Shown here piece by piece: positions 21,061 to 34,570 of a stretch of DNA of 64,000 bases. A program made the position numbers and the translations under genes. Source of the stretch: Megascapheus bottae. Taxonomy: Eukaryota; Chordata; Mammalia; Rodentia; Geomyidae. How positions within the stretch are numbered: position 1 is the stretch's first letter; the number at the start of each line of letters is the position of its first letter. The DNA lies in the NCBI GenBank assembly GCA_024803745.1, contig JANJXV010000016.1:39041001-39105000 (forward strand). The letters are read 5' to 3'. Below the pieces are notes generated by a model. It was not told where the DNA came from, made no database searches, and worked only from the letters and a program-made list of their open reading frames with translations.

Positions 21061-22156
21061 TTTTAAATTACAATTCTTAATTAAAAAAATGACTCAGAAC
21101 CAAAAATGAAAATGAACCCCATCAGGACTTGTTTTAACTCATTCTCAGTCTTCCTGTATTTGTTTTGCAATTTTTATAATTCATTTGTCTTTATGTACCT
21201 TTTGGTCATTCAACATTCAGTGAATCAATATTAGGTTAAAGACATCTACCATAGATATGCAAGCTTAATAGTTTGGAGGTATTATACTTAGTATTTGAGT
21301 CCAGTGTAGTAAAGAAACAGGAAAAAGTTAAATTCCTCAAAAAGAATATACACAGAATAAGCAAAGTCTACGCGGACCCGTTCCCCCCACATCACATACA
21401 CACCAAGCAGTATGCCTGTAGGATTTCCCTTGCAGTATCCACCCAAATGGAATAATTTCAGATAACTTAGACTTATGTACAATTATAGAGAAGTATTTCT
21501 GTTGAGATAACTTTACTCATAGCTGCAGATCACTTAGAGGTGATTTTTTTTAGAGTAAAAGTATCTTAAGAGGAGTTATAAGGAATATTTTTTATTTCAC
21601 ATGACTGAAACACATTGCAATTGTCAGAGCAAAGATTGTACTGGACAAGACTAAACAATTAAAGAACACTTTATTCAGAGCTATTACTATAGGGGAGAAA
21701 GAAACATTTAGAATTCAGTCTAAAAATATTGACTTTGCTAGCATTAAAGTGCTGGAGATATCTTAAGATCCGATATTAGAAGGGAGGCTTAATATATATT
21801 TGATAATTTGTTTTACCTTAGTATCAACTATTTTCATGCAAGAAATACTTTTTCAGGATGGAGTAGGAGTCCTTTAAAGTTAAATCTCTATAAAGAAACT
21901 GAGGCAGAGGCTCCGTCTTCTTTGATGGCAAAAGGCTTTTTAATATTTTTTTCTTGAAGACTTACATCTTAAATCCAGATGAGGAAGAACAAGCATGACA
22001 AGTTTTCTAAAGTAAATGCTATAAGAAAAGGGAGGCCTAAATGTACCTAAGCTGGGAGGAACATTGAGGCTGTTTTGGTCACAACCCAAAGAAGGAAAAA
22101 AAAATTAAAGTGCTAGCAATTCAATTGTGCATAATAAAGACATGTTTTACTTTTTT

Positions 22157-22309
22157 TGTGGAAGTCCTGGTGTTGAGCACTGTCCTTGGACTTTCTTAAG
22201 GCTAGAGCTCTACTACTTGAACCTCAGCACCACTTCCAGTTTTTTCTATGTATGTGGAACTTCGTGCATGCTAAGCAAGCACTCGACCAGTAGGCCAAAT
22301 TCCCGGCCC
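22157..22309 (-). repeat. IDL-Geo-type dimeric SINE (internally deleted)
   Basis: Minus-strand copy about 50 bases shorter than others. Target duplication around 22140-22156 and 22310-22325 (ACATGTTTT plus a pyrimidine run). Confidence 0.82.
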
Positions 22310-25300
22310 ACATGTTTTGCTTTTTGAAAGTTCTTGGCAATAACATTAGAACTCTTACGATTGTATGAAAACGTAGAGAAATATTATTGTAGAGATAACT
22401 TATTCAAAGCTACCAATTGGTTTTAAGGTTCTGAGAAATTATTTTATTCAGAGAAAAAATGTTAACAAAAAGGTTGAAATATACACTTGTTTTTTTCCTA
22501 AAGATATAATCTCACATGAGCCTCCTATTTGGAGCAAAGTGTAGGATTTATATTCCTTTGGTTGAGAAATAGGCAGAATATTAAATACAGAATAAGTTTG
22601 ATCTAATAGAGAAATTGAGACTCCAGAAAGAAAAGGAAAAGCATTGAACTTTTGAAAAAATCCATTATCATCTATGGTTCATTAAATATGTAGAGTTACA
22701 CATACACCAGTGAGTATAACATATTATCAGCAGATCGTAGCATATTTTGGTGACAACCACAGGATGAAGAATTTTCCAGAAGGGTACATTTTCCAAAGAC
22801 AAAAGTGTAAAGGCAAGTCAATGTGCTTAATGAAAGTATATTGGACTGATAGGCCATAATTTATACTTCTAGAAACAGAAAAAAAAGGGAAAATGGTTTT
22901 ATTTGCTAGATGCAGTGTTACATTTTTATTGTGGTTTAGTATTGAAACAGCTAAAAATGGCAAGTGGAAGTAGATGTTAGACTCCTTATGTTTTAGTTCT
23001 CCAACGAATGTAATAATATGACTTTGTCAAATATAGACCTAGGTACCAGAGAGGAAACAAAATATGAGCCAGTTACATTTACTTGAAAAAATTATTTTGT
23101 CTTTTTTATCATTTGATTTGGATTAGGAATTTCAATATTTCATAAAGGGTAGCAATTTTACTCATTGTGACTTTGTCTTCATTTTCTATTTTTCCACAAT
23201 TAGCAAAAATAATTTTAATAACTATGACAATGAAATTCCGAGCAGGATGTATTAAGATACATGGAAACCATATAGAATTTAAATCTCTATGTCTGTCTAT
23301 GAAGAATTACAGACACACATCTGTGTTCATTTCTTTATACAGGGTAGAGAGATTTTAATCCCTGAAAGCTTTAAGATAACTATACAGCTCTTATAGAAGT
23401 TAGACAGACCTCTGCCTTAAATATTTATTCATGGTTAAATTTTATCATCTTTTGTGACAATGTTATGAAGAACCCTCATTGATAATTTGAGTACAAACTG
23501 TTGCATCAATGACATTGATGTCACATGACAGATGAACAAGCTTTTGTGAGAAGTCCTAGAAAGGCTCTACGAATTACCTTGTTTAGATCTAAGTGGCATA
23601 TATCTGATTTCTGTGTGTTATTCACCTATTGTTTTTAGTGTATGTTCAGTGTAACAAAATTTGTAATTTAATTTCCAAATCATTCTATCTACCTATCTAT
23701 CTATGAAATTACATATATATATACATATATGAATACATAGTTTCCAATTGTTTGTAGTTGCAGAGATTGAGGAGAATCTGGTTAAGTAGTTCCTTTTTTC
23801 TTCTTTTGTCTATTTGTCATACCTTAATTATAATTTCCAAGTTTTCAAGCTTACTATTCATAATGAAATCTTACACTTGTGTGATGAATTTCTCATGTGT
23901 AAATCGATAATGACAAACAAACCTGAAATTAAGATAGTCTTGCACAAATATTCTCTTCAATTTGTTTTAAGTCTTTTCTATTATACCACTCTGTATTTGC
24001 AAAGCTAATCTCTAGCTTATTGTGGTATGGTCTGGAAATACTTTTATGTAGCAATCTCCTTTGTCTGTTATCTTGATTCATAGCCTTTCATATGGATTAC
24101 TTTATTGCTCTGTTTTCATAATAGGTTTTAGGCAACCAATCATCGTGTGAGCATTGCATTTGAATATGACTTGGGCACCCAGATGTTGATGTCTCATGCA
24201 GGTGGCTTTCAGATATGCTTAAAGCAGAACTTGGTACAAAATAATGACACTTACTTCTGTTTTAAATTTTAAAGCATTCTATTGTAAGACAAATTTTCAC
24301 TTGAGTATAGAAAAGCATAATTTTTGTAATATAAATAATCTGCATGACTAACAATAGTGGTGGATTTGCTTTCATGTGAAAAGAGATTAAAGTGATTTAT
24401 ATTTGATTTATATATGTGCATATACATATGTGATGTGTTTATGTGTGCTATGACATTTTATATAAAATATTGTATATATCCTATATGCTACAGTACATGT
24501 CAACTATATAATGAAGCATATTTATATGCCTTGTATTCTATTTACTTACCTATATTTTAAAATTTATTTTTATTGAGACCTGGAAATTGTCCACAATCAC
24601 ATTTTCAAAGACATACAAAGTACATTTTTATTGCAGTTGCTTTGTTGTTAGTATGTAGAAAAAAAGGTAAAACATGCATAATATTTGACACCATATATTT
24701 CACATTGCATATTGATTTTAGTATTTTCTTAAATTTTATCATTATATGGAGAGTGGTTGGAGTTGGAATTTTTAATGCTCACATTAAGATTGAAAAACAT
24801 AAAACAATATGATGCTCTGGGTCCATTAGAGAAAAGAGAACACATTACTGTCACAAATATCTCTACCTATTATAAATATGTACATCCATAAACATATATA
24901 TATATATGTGTGTTTTCACTGATGGCGCTTTAGGGGTACAATCTTTAACTCTTTGAATTTTTTTGTCAATTATTTATGGTTTTCATTCTTTAAGAGGAAC
25001 TCTTAAGCATGATTAATCGTCTCTGAAAATTAAGTGTGAAATAGATTCCAGACTGTAAGTTTCAATCATCTAAGTATAGGATGTGTGCATATTTATTGGA
25101 GAATAATGGAGGCTGGATTGATGATGCTTCCTGGAGAATGGCTGTTTGGGGTCTGGGCAATCTCAGTGTGCCTGACACTGAAACTACACTTTGAAAACCT
25201 GGCAGGTCAGCATCTCCACCTACACCCCAAATCATTCTGTTTCCCAATGTGAAGTTGAATGGGAAGGTATGTTTCTTTTTCTTTTGATTGTGAACGCCTG

Positions 25301-25632
25301 AATAAATTTTGCACTTGCATTGCGTAGGTGGTGAGTATTAATATTGATGTCTTGTTGGAAAATATTTTTAAAGCTGGTGTCTCTCAAATAAAGATTTCCA
25401 TCTGTCCAACAGAATGGTCTAAGTTAGCTCAGTAGCACTTGCCATTGTCTGTGAGCCAGAAGAGCAGCAGGGTCTGGTCCTGCTTGGCAGGATTACTTAG
25501 GAGAGTTGAATGCTGATGGCGCAGTTTCACAGCAGAGCCCTTCCTATGCTCATTGACATTCAGAAATGAAGAGACTCTGCTCTGCTGACTGTCTAATTGG
25601 TAATTTAATTTTCCTAATAACTGTCCTTACAG

Positions 25633-25886
25633 GAACTGGATTTCGAAGCCAAAACAAGTTACACGCTCCGCATAGAAGCTGCAAATAAAGACGCCGACCC
25701 TCGCTTTCTAAGCTTGGGACCCTTCAGTGACACAACGACTGTGAAGATAATTGTGGAAGATGTGGATGAGCCACCCGTGTTTTCTTCACACTTGTACCCC
25801 ATGGAGGTGTCGGAAGCAACCCAAGTTGGTAATATCATTGGCACAGTCGCGGCTCATGACCCAGATTCATCCAACAGCCCCGTGAG
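25633..25886 (+). CDS. CDH7: CDH7 exon 7 (254 bp): end of EC3, start of EC4
   Basis: Acceptor CCTTACAG at 25625-25632; donor GTAAAA at 25887. It starts on a codon boundary (GAA) and ends with two bases of an Arg codon. It encodes the rest of EC3 ([17 protein letters not shown]), the EC3-EC4 calcium linker [10 protein letters not shown], and the first strands of EC4 with the DPDSSNSPV calcium-site loop. 254 bp is the family's exon 7 size. A His replaces the residue I recall as Pro in SSPLYP of human CDH7; otherwise it is near-identical. No defects. Confidence 0.95.
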
Positions 25887-28544
25887 GTAAAATCTTGATC
25901 TCTTCTTTCTCGATTTTGCATCAATACACCTGTCGACACTGCTTCTGATGCAACAACGATGTTCTTAACGATGTGATTCTTAATTCATAACCAATAAGAA
26001 CCCACGTGTACATGTGCAGAAGCATCTCATTTGTATGGGAAGTTATCTCAGGAGAAATGAAACAGGATTAAAACAAGTACTATTTTAACAATTCAAAAAG
26101 GTCACCTGGTTCTCCAAGGCCTTTATCAAGGAGCCAGTTTTTTAGGTATCATTGTCATGCACAGATATTAGCTGATATCTGTTTAAATTAGGGATTTACT
26201 AGCTCATTTTTACAGGGATCTGTTTATATATATATATATATACACTGTTCAATAATAGATATATATAGCTTTATTGTTTCTACTTATAAAAATAATGTCC
26301 TTGTATGTGTATAAAATACTTGTTTGGCAGCCTTATGACTAGATTAAAGCTACTTTATAATCAAATAATCTATTTAGGTTTAGCATTTCTTTAGGTCCAA
26401 AAGTTGTTTAAACTTTATCTAATATGGCAACTTTCAAGTCTGTTCTTTTAGCCATCAGTTTAGAATCTGAGGTCTGCCTGGGGGTGTATGTGCATTCACA
26501 AGGGATAAATGATACAATTTTTCACTAAATACTATGAATAAAATGTACTTTCAAAATATGGACAATGCATTGGAAAATTTTGGATTCTAAGTGGGGAAAA
26601 TGTAATTTTTCAACAGAAATGATGAGATTAAAAATCAGATTGCTATATCAATGTATAAAGCAACCTTGGATTTTTAGATTTGGTGGTTTAAACTAAATCT
26701 TGGTATTGTCTGAAAAGGGCCAAGGAATGTATATATAATTCTTAGTGTTTCTTAGTCTTTCTTTTAAGACTGAGTCTTAATCTCTTCTTTACATCTTGTT
26801 CCTTCTAACTTTATTAGGACCTAACAGAGTTGCTATAAACTCATACTCCATACACCTTCTCCATCTTTACAAAGTAATGGGAACATTTGACTGGCTACAC
26901 TCTTCATAGAATCATTAATGATGTAGTCTGCATGCTGGAATAATTGTCAGCCAAATACACTTTCACAGTAATAAAGTCGATTCCATTGTCCAAAGTAGTT
27001 CTTTGGCTTCAACTTTGTCCAAACTGCCTGTTGAAACTGACTTAGACAATCTTCATTTTGTCTCTTGTTTTGACATTCCATGTTCTGTAAGACATTCAAG
27101 TCTGCTGACCCTAGGAACAGTCTACAACAGCAGTGTGCTAGGCATAGATTTCACGTTTCTATCCCTGTGCAGGTTCTGGATGGCTGGATCTCTTTCCAGC
27201 TCTCTTATTTGTTGAATAAACTAAATGATGTTGCTAAATGTCCTATAAGTCTCTATGAGCCAGCAAAAAGAAAAAGTCAGTTCTAAATACTTTATTCCAG
27301 GAGCTTTGTGGAGTTTCTTTTTAATTATATAAGAAACAGAACTTAGATAACACATGTAGGTATTGACAAATATTTTCTAGTGCTGCCATATTATATTTTG
27401 ATTACATATATTATGAGTATTGTATTCCTAGAAATGATAATGCATGTAAGCAAGCATGTTTTTGAGTGAGTAAGTAGATTTCAAAATGTCATCCATCCTT
27501 AAACATCAGCATAGTAGGTAAAATGTCCAATCTTCAGAGGCATGGGGTCCTGTGTCTCCAGACTGAGATATAGAAAGTCTCCTAACAGCTCTAAGCTCTG
27601 TGCTTTTATGCAGTTAGAACCTGATAGTTCTTTGCTGAATGGAAAAGAAGTATTTGTTTCATTGTTATCATTTTAAATCAAGCCAATAGCTCAAGAAATG
27701 TAAAATTAAATACTTGAAAAACACGGCAATTGGATAAAATTTCAACTTCTTGTTATATAATGCTGAAATCTAGTATATGATATTTTATGTTTGGAATATT
27801 TACTGTTAAATGGGGCATGAGATTTTAATTCTAGAAAGAGATACATTTCTTTCCCTCCAGCAGGGAAAGAGAGAGCCTTTCCCCACCTGATTCCTAGCTG
27901 GCACAGCAGTGGATTTTTTTTTTACCTTCTTCCCTAAGGAGAAAATCAAAGGCTAAGTGTAGCTCCTCTATGAACATCTGCTCCTTCCTGAAGAAAAACT
28001 GGGGCAAGTGTACTACTGTCAGAACTTTAACATTTTAACTGTGCATCAGTATAATATCTATACTTGAAAGTATTACATGAATCTAAGGGCCAGCATATAG
28101 CATTATTAGGAAATTTGGTACTGTCTTGTAGGTTTTTATTTCCCCCATTCAGATGTTTATGTAGATCTAAATTACTATTTCATGAGTACTTTGTCTTCCC
28201 TTTTCCTATATAGAAACTAAAAGTATAGTAAAATGTAAAGATCAAAATTAGACAAAATTATTTGTAACATTTTAAAGCAAAGTAGGTCATTGAGAACAAG
28301 CATGCTTCTATTTATTTATTTATGAGCAATTTTCGTAAATATTGACCCATGGTACTGAAGAAAATCCGCCTGTGCCTGTGGAACATGGAAGGGTGTGAAC
28401 GGGTCTCCTGGTTCTGACCCCATATCTTTGAATAGTGTCATTTCAGAGCTTCTCACCCAAAACCTGAAGAGCTTCCTGATCAGCCAGAGATCTCAGGCCT
28501 CCACACTCACTCATTCTGTCACCCGCGGCAGACGAATCAATGAC

Positions 28545-28660
28545 TCAATATGCATTTATTAAGAACTTGCTCCGAGAAAGCCATTGGAAAAATGCTCTGT
28601 ATGAAATAATGATGAATAAAACATTTCCCCTGAACTCTAGGAACATCCAAGCTCAGTGAA
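28545..28660 (+). repeat. Ancient L2/MIR-like relic
   Basis: The run atgcatttattaagaacttg, then aatgatgaataaaacatttc and gaactctaggaacat follow the familiar order of the conserved 3' core of L2/MIR elements (catttattgagcacctact..., ...gaacaaaac...). Orientation is uncertain. Confidence 0.5.
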
Positions 28661-30844
28661 ATAACAAGATCCCATCATAGTTAAAAAAACAATGTGAACA
28701 GAATCAAAAAGGAATAGCAGCGTGGCAACAGGGCAAAGCGTGAGAGAAACCCCAAGTACAGGAGTTCTCTGGGTTTGTAACTTCAGGTGAACCAGTGATC
28801 CCATAAGTATGGCAGCACAAGCCAAATAAGATGAAAGGATGACCAGGTGCTATTTAGAGATATGATAAGAGCCTGGTGCTGAGTTAGGAATCAGCAGATT
28901 CATTTCCACAGACTAAAGAACAATCTGGAATATCCAGTGCTAAAAATAACCAGTGGCTAAAACATGATTGCATTACAAAGGAGATGGCTTATGAAGAAGG
29001 AAATACACATGGTTTTCAGGATTTCTATCTATTTAAATACACTGTATTCATACTCACGTTCAAAGACACTTGGATATAGTTTACCAACCTGAGAACCTGG
29101 TTTGCTTTGCTTGCACTGAATGTTTTCAGATAGAACAGATTCAGAAAGTGACATTCTCCACTGGGAATAGTATGAACTTATTTGGGAGGTCTGAATTATT
29201 CAGCATGCACTTTTGATTCATTTACATACATTCATACATTTGTGTGCATTATTCTAAATCACTTAGAATTATCTACTTTTTATAAGGCACATAGTGAGCC
29301 AGGAACATAGAAAATGCTATTAACAACAAAACTGGGTTTTCTATAACGTAGCAGAAATCAGTTATATATAGAGAATTCAAGCTCTGCTTTCTTTTAAAGT
29401 GTTGCTCATTCTAGCATAATTACATTAAAAATGTAAAAGGAAATGGAAAACAAAGACTTGTTTTGTTAGACTAGTATATTTACTATGTAGAGATCATTTA
29501 CAAAGCCTGTTAAATAGGAAATGTGTAATTTAATGTCTATTTTGAATATATTATTTTAGAATTAGAGTGATGATCACAGCAAAGGTCTGAGTTACTTTTC
29601 TCAAAAGTTTAATCAAATGAATTATATTAAAATTATGTGTTTCCTAATTAACCCCACAATGTTTTCTTTAAATCTATTGTAACATTAGATTAATAAAGCA
29701 ACACACTAATCTATAATCATGTAAGTGAATCTAAGTGAGGAAGAATTATAAATGGAATTGAAAGAGTAGCAGAAGTGGCTACTTACCAACCTTCTATTTG
29801 TCTTGTTTACAACATTTAATCAACAGAAATGATCTAAGGTAACTAATAGAAAGTTGGAATTTTTTTGAATAATTGGACTAAACTAAAAAAATAATAAAAA
29901 AAAGTTGAATCATCTGTCTTCAGAACAGAGAGAAATAAAATCCCCTTATAAGTAAGAAGAGCAAAAATGGTAAGAAAAGCAAAAATGAAGAGTCTCTTCA
30001 GGATGGAGCTGCTAAAGATAAATCATACCTAACCCCCTTTTCATGGCCTTGAGGTCAGGAATTAGAGTTTTTGAAGAGGTTTTGGTTTATTGTGAAATGT
30101 AGGCCATTTCTAACCCAGAATATTCTGAGTGTCTATTCTAGTGCCAGTACTACATGAGCTTGAGAAGGTTTGAATCCCCCAAAAGATCTGGTTTGTTCTT
30201 ATCATAATAAGGTGGGGGAAGGGAGTGACAAAATATCTTCTGCTGTTTTGACGAGAATTCTGCAGTTTATTGAGAGCAATTTTCTTTTCCCTAAATAAAG
30301 CCAAGAAAGGCATTTTTTTGTTTCTACATTACAAATAAATGGGCTTATGGTCACAGAGTTGACAACTGTTATTCCAGTATCCTAGTAAAGAATTCCACCT
30401 GTGTAAGAGTTAAATTATTGTACATAAATGCATAAATATACATACACACACTTACCTACACCCACACATAAACACCAAGTTTGGCTCCATTATTTCCATT
30501 GTGTAAATTTGATGTGCTTCCTTAGTATTTTATCCATTGCCACGTGTGAAGTTTTGATATATTTGTGCTCACCTTGTGCCCCCTGCATGTTCCTATTGTG
30601 AGCAAATTTGATCTCTTGTAGCTACACAGAAAACTGTTCTCATTAACCTAAGTGGCTTATCAGTGAAAATAAAAGGCATTTTCTCATTTTGTAACAGATG
30701 TGAGGAAGAGGAACACTTAAGAAACACAGAGGCAGAGAAAATTCACACCCCTCCTGCTATATCTGTAGAATAAATCTTGAATTAAAAGTACAATATTAAA
30801 TCTGGGAATGAAAAATCCTTGTGTATCACACTCATTTTTTTGAA

Positions 30845-30936
30845 TTTCATTTTATTGTCAGGGTTATGTACAGAGGGATACAGTTACATTTGTAAGGTAG
30901 TGAGTTTATTACTTCTTGAACATTGTTCCCCCTGCC
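30845..30936 (-). mobile_element. L1-like 3' end, second family
   Basis: The minus strand ends gacaataaaatgaaa, with an AATAAA signal at the end. It is flanked by a near-perfect target duplication (CACTCATTTT...GAA at 30829-30844 and 30937-30949). Related segments lie at 32240 and 40601 (shared: gggtgatgta, agaggggttacag). It differs from the 3'UTR of the L1 at 2104-4322. Confidence 0.65.
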
Positions 30937-32239
30937 CACTCATTTTGAAGATAAAGAAACAGATAATGGAAATACTGAACTGAAAGTCTGCAAAGAAGCA
31001 TAAGTCATCTGCTCAGTCATTCTTGAAGGGTCACCCTTTATGTCACAGTTCCTGTTAGCCTAAAGAAGAGGTTTTGGTGAATTCCACAGATTCCCCATGA
31101 GAAAGGCACAGAAATTAGGATTCATTTGATATCTCCTGTCATCCATGAGCTAAGCACCCATGATAAAATGTAAGGTACCAAATATATACATATATATGTA
31201 TACATACAACATACAATCATAGATACATGTGACCATATTCTATAGTGAAAGATAAAAGTGGATTATAGCTCTGTAGAGACACATGGCAAACTAAAATCTG
31301 GGTTGAAGGGCTTATGATGCTGAAATTATAAATATTTTAATGATAGAATTTTCAAAACTCACAGACGCTTAGTTATTTCTAGATACCCAGTGATAAGTAA
31401 TTTTACTCTACAATGAAGAGAGACTGAAAACATTTATCATATTAAATGAATTCTCAAGTAAAATGTCTTTTACTGTAGAATAGAAATTTTGAGGCTATTG
31501 ATAATAGAATAAAATAATTTATTTAGGGTTTTAGATCTTCAGAGAATCACATGAGCTCATTTAAAAAGAAACATGTCAACGTTAATGATTATTTTTGCAT
31601 TGTAGAATCTACATGTCTAGCCTTCCAGGAATGTACTCTTACTACATTAGTAATTAGCTTTTTGAGAAAAATGAACAAATATTGTAGTCTTGACTAAAAG
31701 AGAAGATAGGTATTGGATTATTTTCATCTTGCCGAACATGAATACCAAATTTGTTGGGTAAATATGTAGAAAAGTATATATTTATGAATGCATGTTTACA
31801 TACATGGTTATGTATACACAATAGTATGTACATATTTTTATTCAAAGTTTATACATAGTTACAGAAAGGAAAGTATACTCCACATTTCCTCTAACAGCCA
31901 ATGCTAAGCAACATTGCAGATAGACATTTAGATTAAAAACTCAAACTGTAAGTGTGGACACAGAAGTTTGACAAGTCTGTCTTACATCAAGAAAGCAAAG
32001 TTTTAGAAGTCAGTTTCAACAAGATTGAACTGCAGTGATGGAGAAAAGAGCAGTACTTACCACTCCTGGTTTTGAGAGAATCTGTAAGGCCAGAGTGTTT
32101 TGGTGATCACCTAGTTCTACTTTCTTTCTGATTTCAGCTGTGATTATATGTCCAATATGTATGTTGGAATTTGACAACTATTATGACAGAGAATAATATC
32201 TGCTACTTTGTATCAGCAATATAATTTTATTCATTATTA

Positions 32240-32325
32240 CTTTTTCTTTTATTGTTGGGGTGATGTATAGAGGGGTTACAATTCCATTTAACAGGAAGTA
32301 GGCACATTACTACCTGAAAATTGTT
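32240..32325 (-). mobile_element. L1-like 3' end, second family (diverged)
   Basis: Shares tttattgt..gggtgatgta.agaggggttaca with the copies at 30845 and 40601. No target duplication was found by eye. Confidence 0.55.
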
Positions 32326-32422
32326 GAAAGTTATCTTTCCCATTAGAATTATTTTAAGGGAATTGCAAATCCATTATAGTAGCCCTGTGAACAACAATGT
32401 GTATCAGAAGTAGATTCATTTT

Positions 32423-32642
32423 CTGTGTGTGGGTCATGGGGCTTGAACTGAGCCTGTGTGCAGCCCCTGAGTTCTGCAGTTCAAGGCTATCACCCTATCC
32501 TTGAGCAATAGAGGTTTTCTAGAGGTTAATTGGAGATGAGTCTCAGGTCCTTTTGTGCCCTGGCTGGCTTTGAACCTTGATCCTCAGATCTCAGCCTCCT
32601 GAGTAGCTAGGATTACAGGCATGAGCCACCATGCCCGACTCC
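32423..32642 (-). repeat. 7SL-left/Geo-right composite SINE
   Basis: Minus-strand copy. Its plus-strand right end gattacaggcatgagccacc is the 7SL-like head. The Geo-like part is at the left and is more diverged. Confidence 0.78.
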
Positions 32643-34433
32643 CAGAAATAGATTCTTTAGAGAGCCTATACTTTGGCACTCTCTTTAGGCTAAAAATTAT
32701 TTCAGAAATGTCAGGATGGATAGCCCCATTTCATTTTAGTAGCGTTATGCTCAAAATTTATTTTTTGAGAAGTTAGTAAAGCTCTTGTACAGCATACAAT
32801 TGACTGTGTACTATGATCTGATAAATCTGGTATTCTCCTCAACTTTCAAGTTCACAGTGACCCATGTGACTAAAGAATCATGAAGAAGACAATGATGTGT
32901 TCTTACAAGGCTCCACCACAAGGGTTTTGGTCGCTGCACATGTGGATTATGCTTTGATTGCTTGTTGTAGAAGCAACTCACATTATTTAGCACATTTTAA
33001 TACTGTGTTATGGAAGGAACTGTATTTTCCAGCACCAGGTCTTTACCCTAGCCCTCCCATACCATCTATGAAAAGAAAATATTTTGGAAATCATCCCTGC
33101 TTCCATCCAGTTCGTAAAATGTTGATAGTAATCCCTTCTGTAATCCCTTATCTGTAATCCCTTTGGAGATCAAGGCCTAAACTTCACCCTGCCAACAAAC
33201 TCATACTCACCCATTCCCAGCCCTGGACCCTTAAAGGTATATAGCATGAGGGATGATTGGTTTTTAGCCACAGATGCTATGTTGCAGTAGGAGTTATTGT
33301 AAGTAGGGACACAATATACAAAGTGCAAGAAAAAAGTAAAGACAAGAAAATAGAAGTCTCACTAGACACAAAGATGTTTGATGCATCAAGAGGATGTAAA
33401 TCCAGGAAGGAGGACCATTCCTGGAAGGAGAGGAAACGACAGCAGCAAGCATCTTTTCCAAGGCTTATTTACTGCTTGTTTGAAAGTTAGAAAGATGAGT
33501 GCGTATTCATGATACAATTACATTAAGAGAATACACACTAGAAATGTCTGAATTGACATTAAAAAAATCCCATAATTGGAGGCAAGATGAACCAGGGACT
33601 CCTTACTGCATGTTCGTGGAGTAGTTGAGTCAGTTAAGAGTCATCAGAGCTAACCTGGATATCCATATACTTTGTAATTAATTCTTCCTAAGGAGCCAAC
33701 CAGCCAAGAAAATTATAAGAGGAGAGTAAAAATAAAACTGAGGCATAAAACTGTTTAGTATTCTTTATACTATAGATATTTCAGGTATCTTCCTTTCGAA
33801 AGGAAAATTCACATGACAAATTAGCCATACAAATTCTGAGTTCTATATTGTAACATGTCTTAGAATTTTGACCAAGTACATTCAGGGAAAGATTCAAAAT
33901 ATAAAGATCTTAAAAATCAGATTGATATTATTTAAACAAAGTGTGGTAATTCCATAATAAATATGCAATAGGATAAATATATGATAACTTCTTAGGATAA
34001 GCATATGAAAACAACAGGCTACTTGAATGATTGATTTTTGGAATGACCTAATATGAATAGGACCTAACATGAATAGGACTATAAATGCTTTTAGGAGTAA
34101 TAAAATCAGTAATAATTACCATTTTTATATTAACTGTAACATTACTAATTGATATATTTACAGTATCATTTTAAATATAATAGCATATGCAAATCCACAG
34201 TGAACATAATGATTCCTTAGAATTCATTTTAAAACATCTGCCAGTAGAGCTAAGATATGACTTTGAATATGAATCAACAACTATGAAGAAAATTTAAACA
34301 AGGTTTGCTGTTCTGTTCCTAACATAACAACCATAGAGTCAGCAGGATTTGGTGATTAGCGATGCAAATATCAAAATAATTTTAACAAAAATATAATGAA
34401 ACATGAAAGCTAAACTTTTTAATTTTCAATTAG

Positions 34434-34570
34434 GTATTCAATTGACAGAAACACAGACTTGGAGAGATATTTCAACATCGATGCCAACAGTGGAGTGATT
34501 ACAACTGCCAAGTCTTTGGATCGAGAGACAAATGCTATTCATAACCTCACAGTCCTTGCAATGGAAAGCC
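34434..34570 (+). CDS. CDH7: CDH7 exon 8 (137 bp): core of EC4
   Basis: Acceptor TCAATTAG at 34426-34433; donor GTAAGTT at 34571. The first base completes an Arg codon and the last base starts a Gln codon. It encodes YSIDRNTDLERYFNID, the strand GVITT and the calcium-binding LDRE motif, then HNLTVLAMES. NLT is an N-glycosylation sequon. The type II consensus at this place is usually NIT, so the site is retained with a changed middle residue. 137 bp is the expected exon 8 size. Confidence 0.95.

Larger units (their letters stand above)
11582..25632 (+). other. CDH7: CDH7 intron 6 (14,051 bp)
   Basis: The largest intron of the window. From 12.2 to 22.3 kb it is crowded with mobile elements and microsatellites (listed separately), including a cluster of young IDL-Geo copies and an inverted pair of L1 3' ends. 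From about 22.3 kb to the acceptor it holds no SINE that I can recognise, only short TA and CTAT repeats. The final kilobase before exon 7 is less AT-rich. No other exon found. Confidence 0.8.
25887..34433 (+). other. CDH7: CDH7 intron 7 (8,547 bp)
   Basis: Mostly AT-rich sequence without recognisable lineage-specific SINEs until 32.4 kb. It holds an L2/MIR-like relic (28545-28660), two copies of an L1-like 3' end (30845, 32240), a composite SINE (32423-32642), a TA tract at 26226-26245, and small tandem duplications (33128-33163, 34045-34076). No coding sequence supported. Confidence 0.8.

Noticed and set aside
20699..21109. 136-residue open frame rich in Ser and Phe
   Set aside because: It is a translation of the TTC/TCC microsatellite plus a degenerate SINE; no domain and no splice context.
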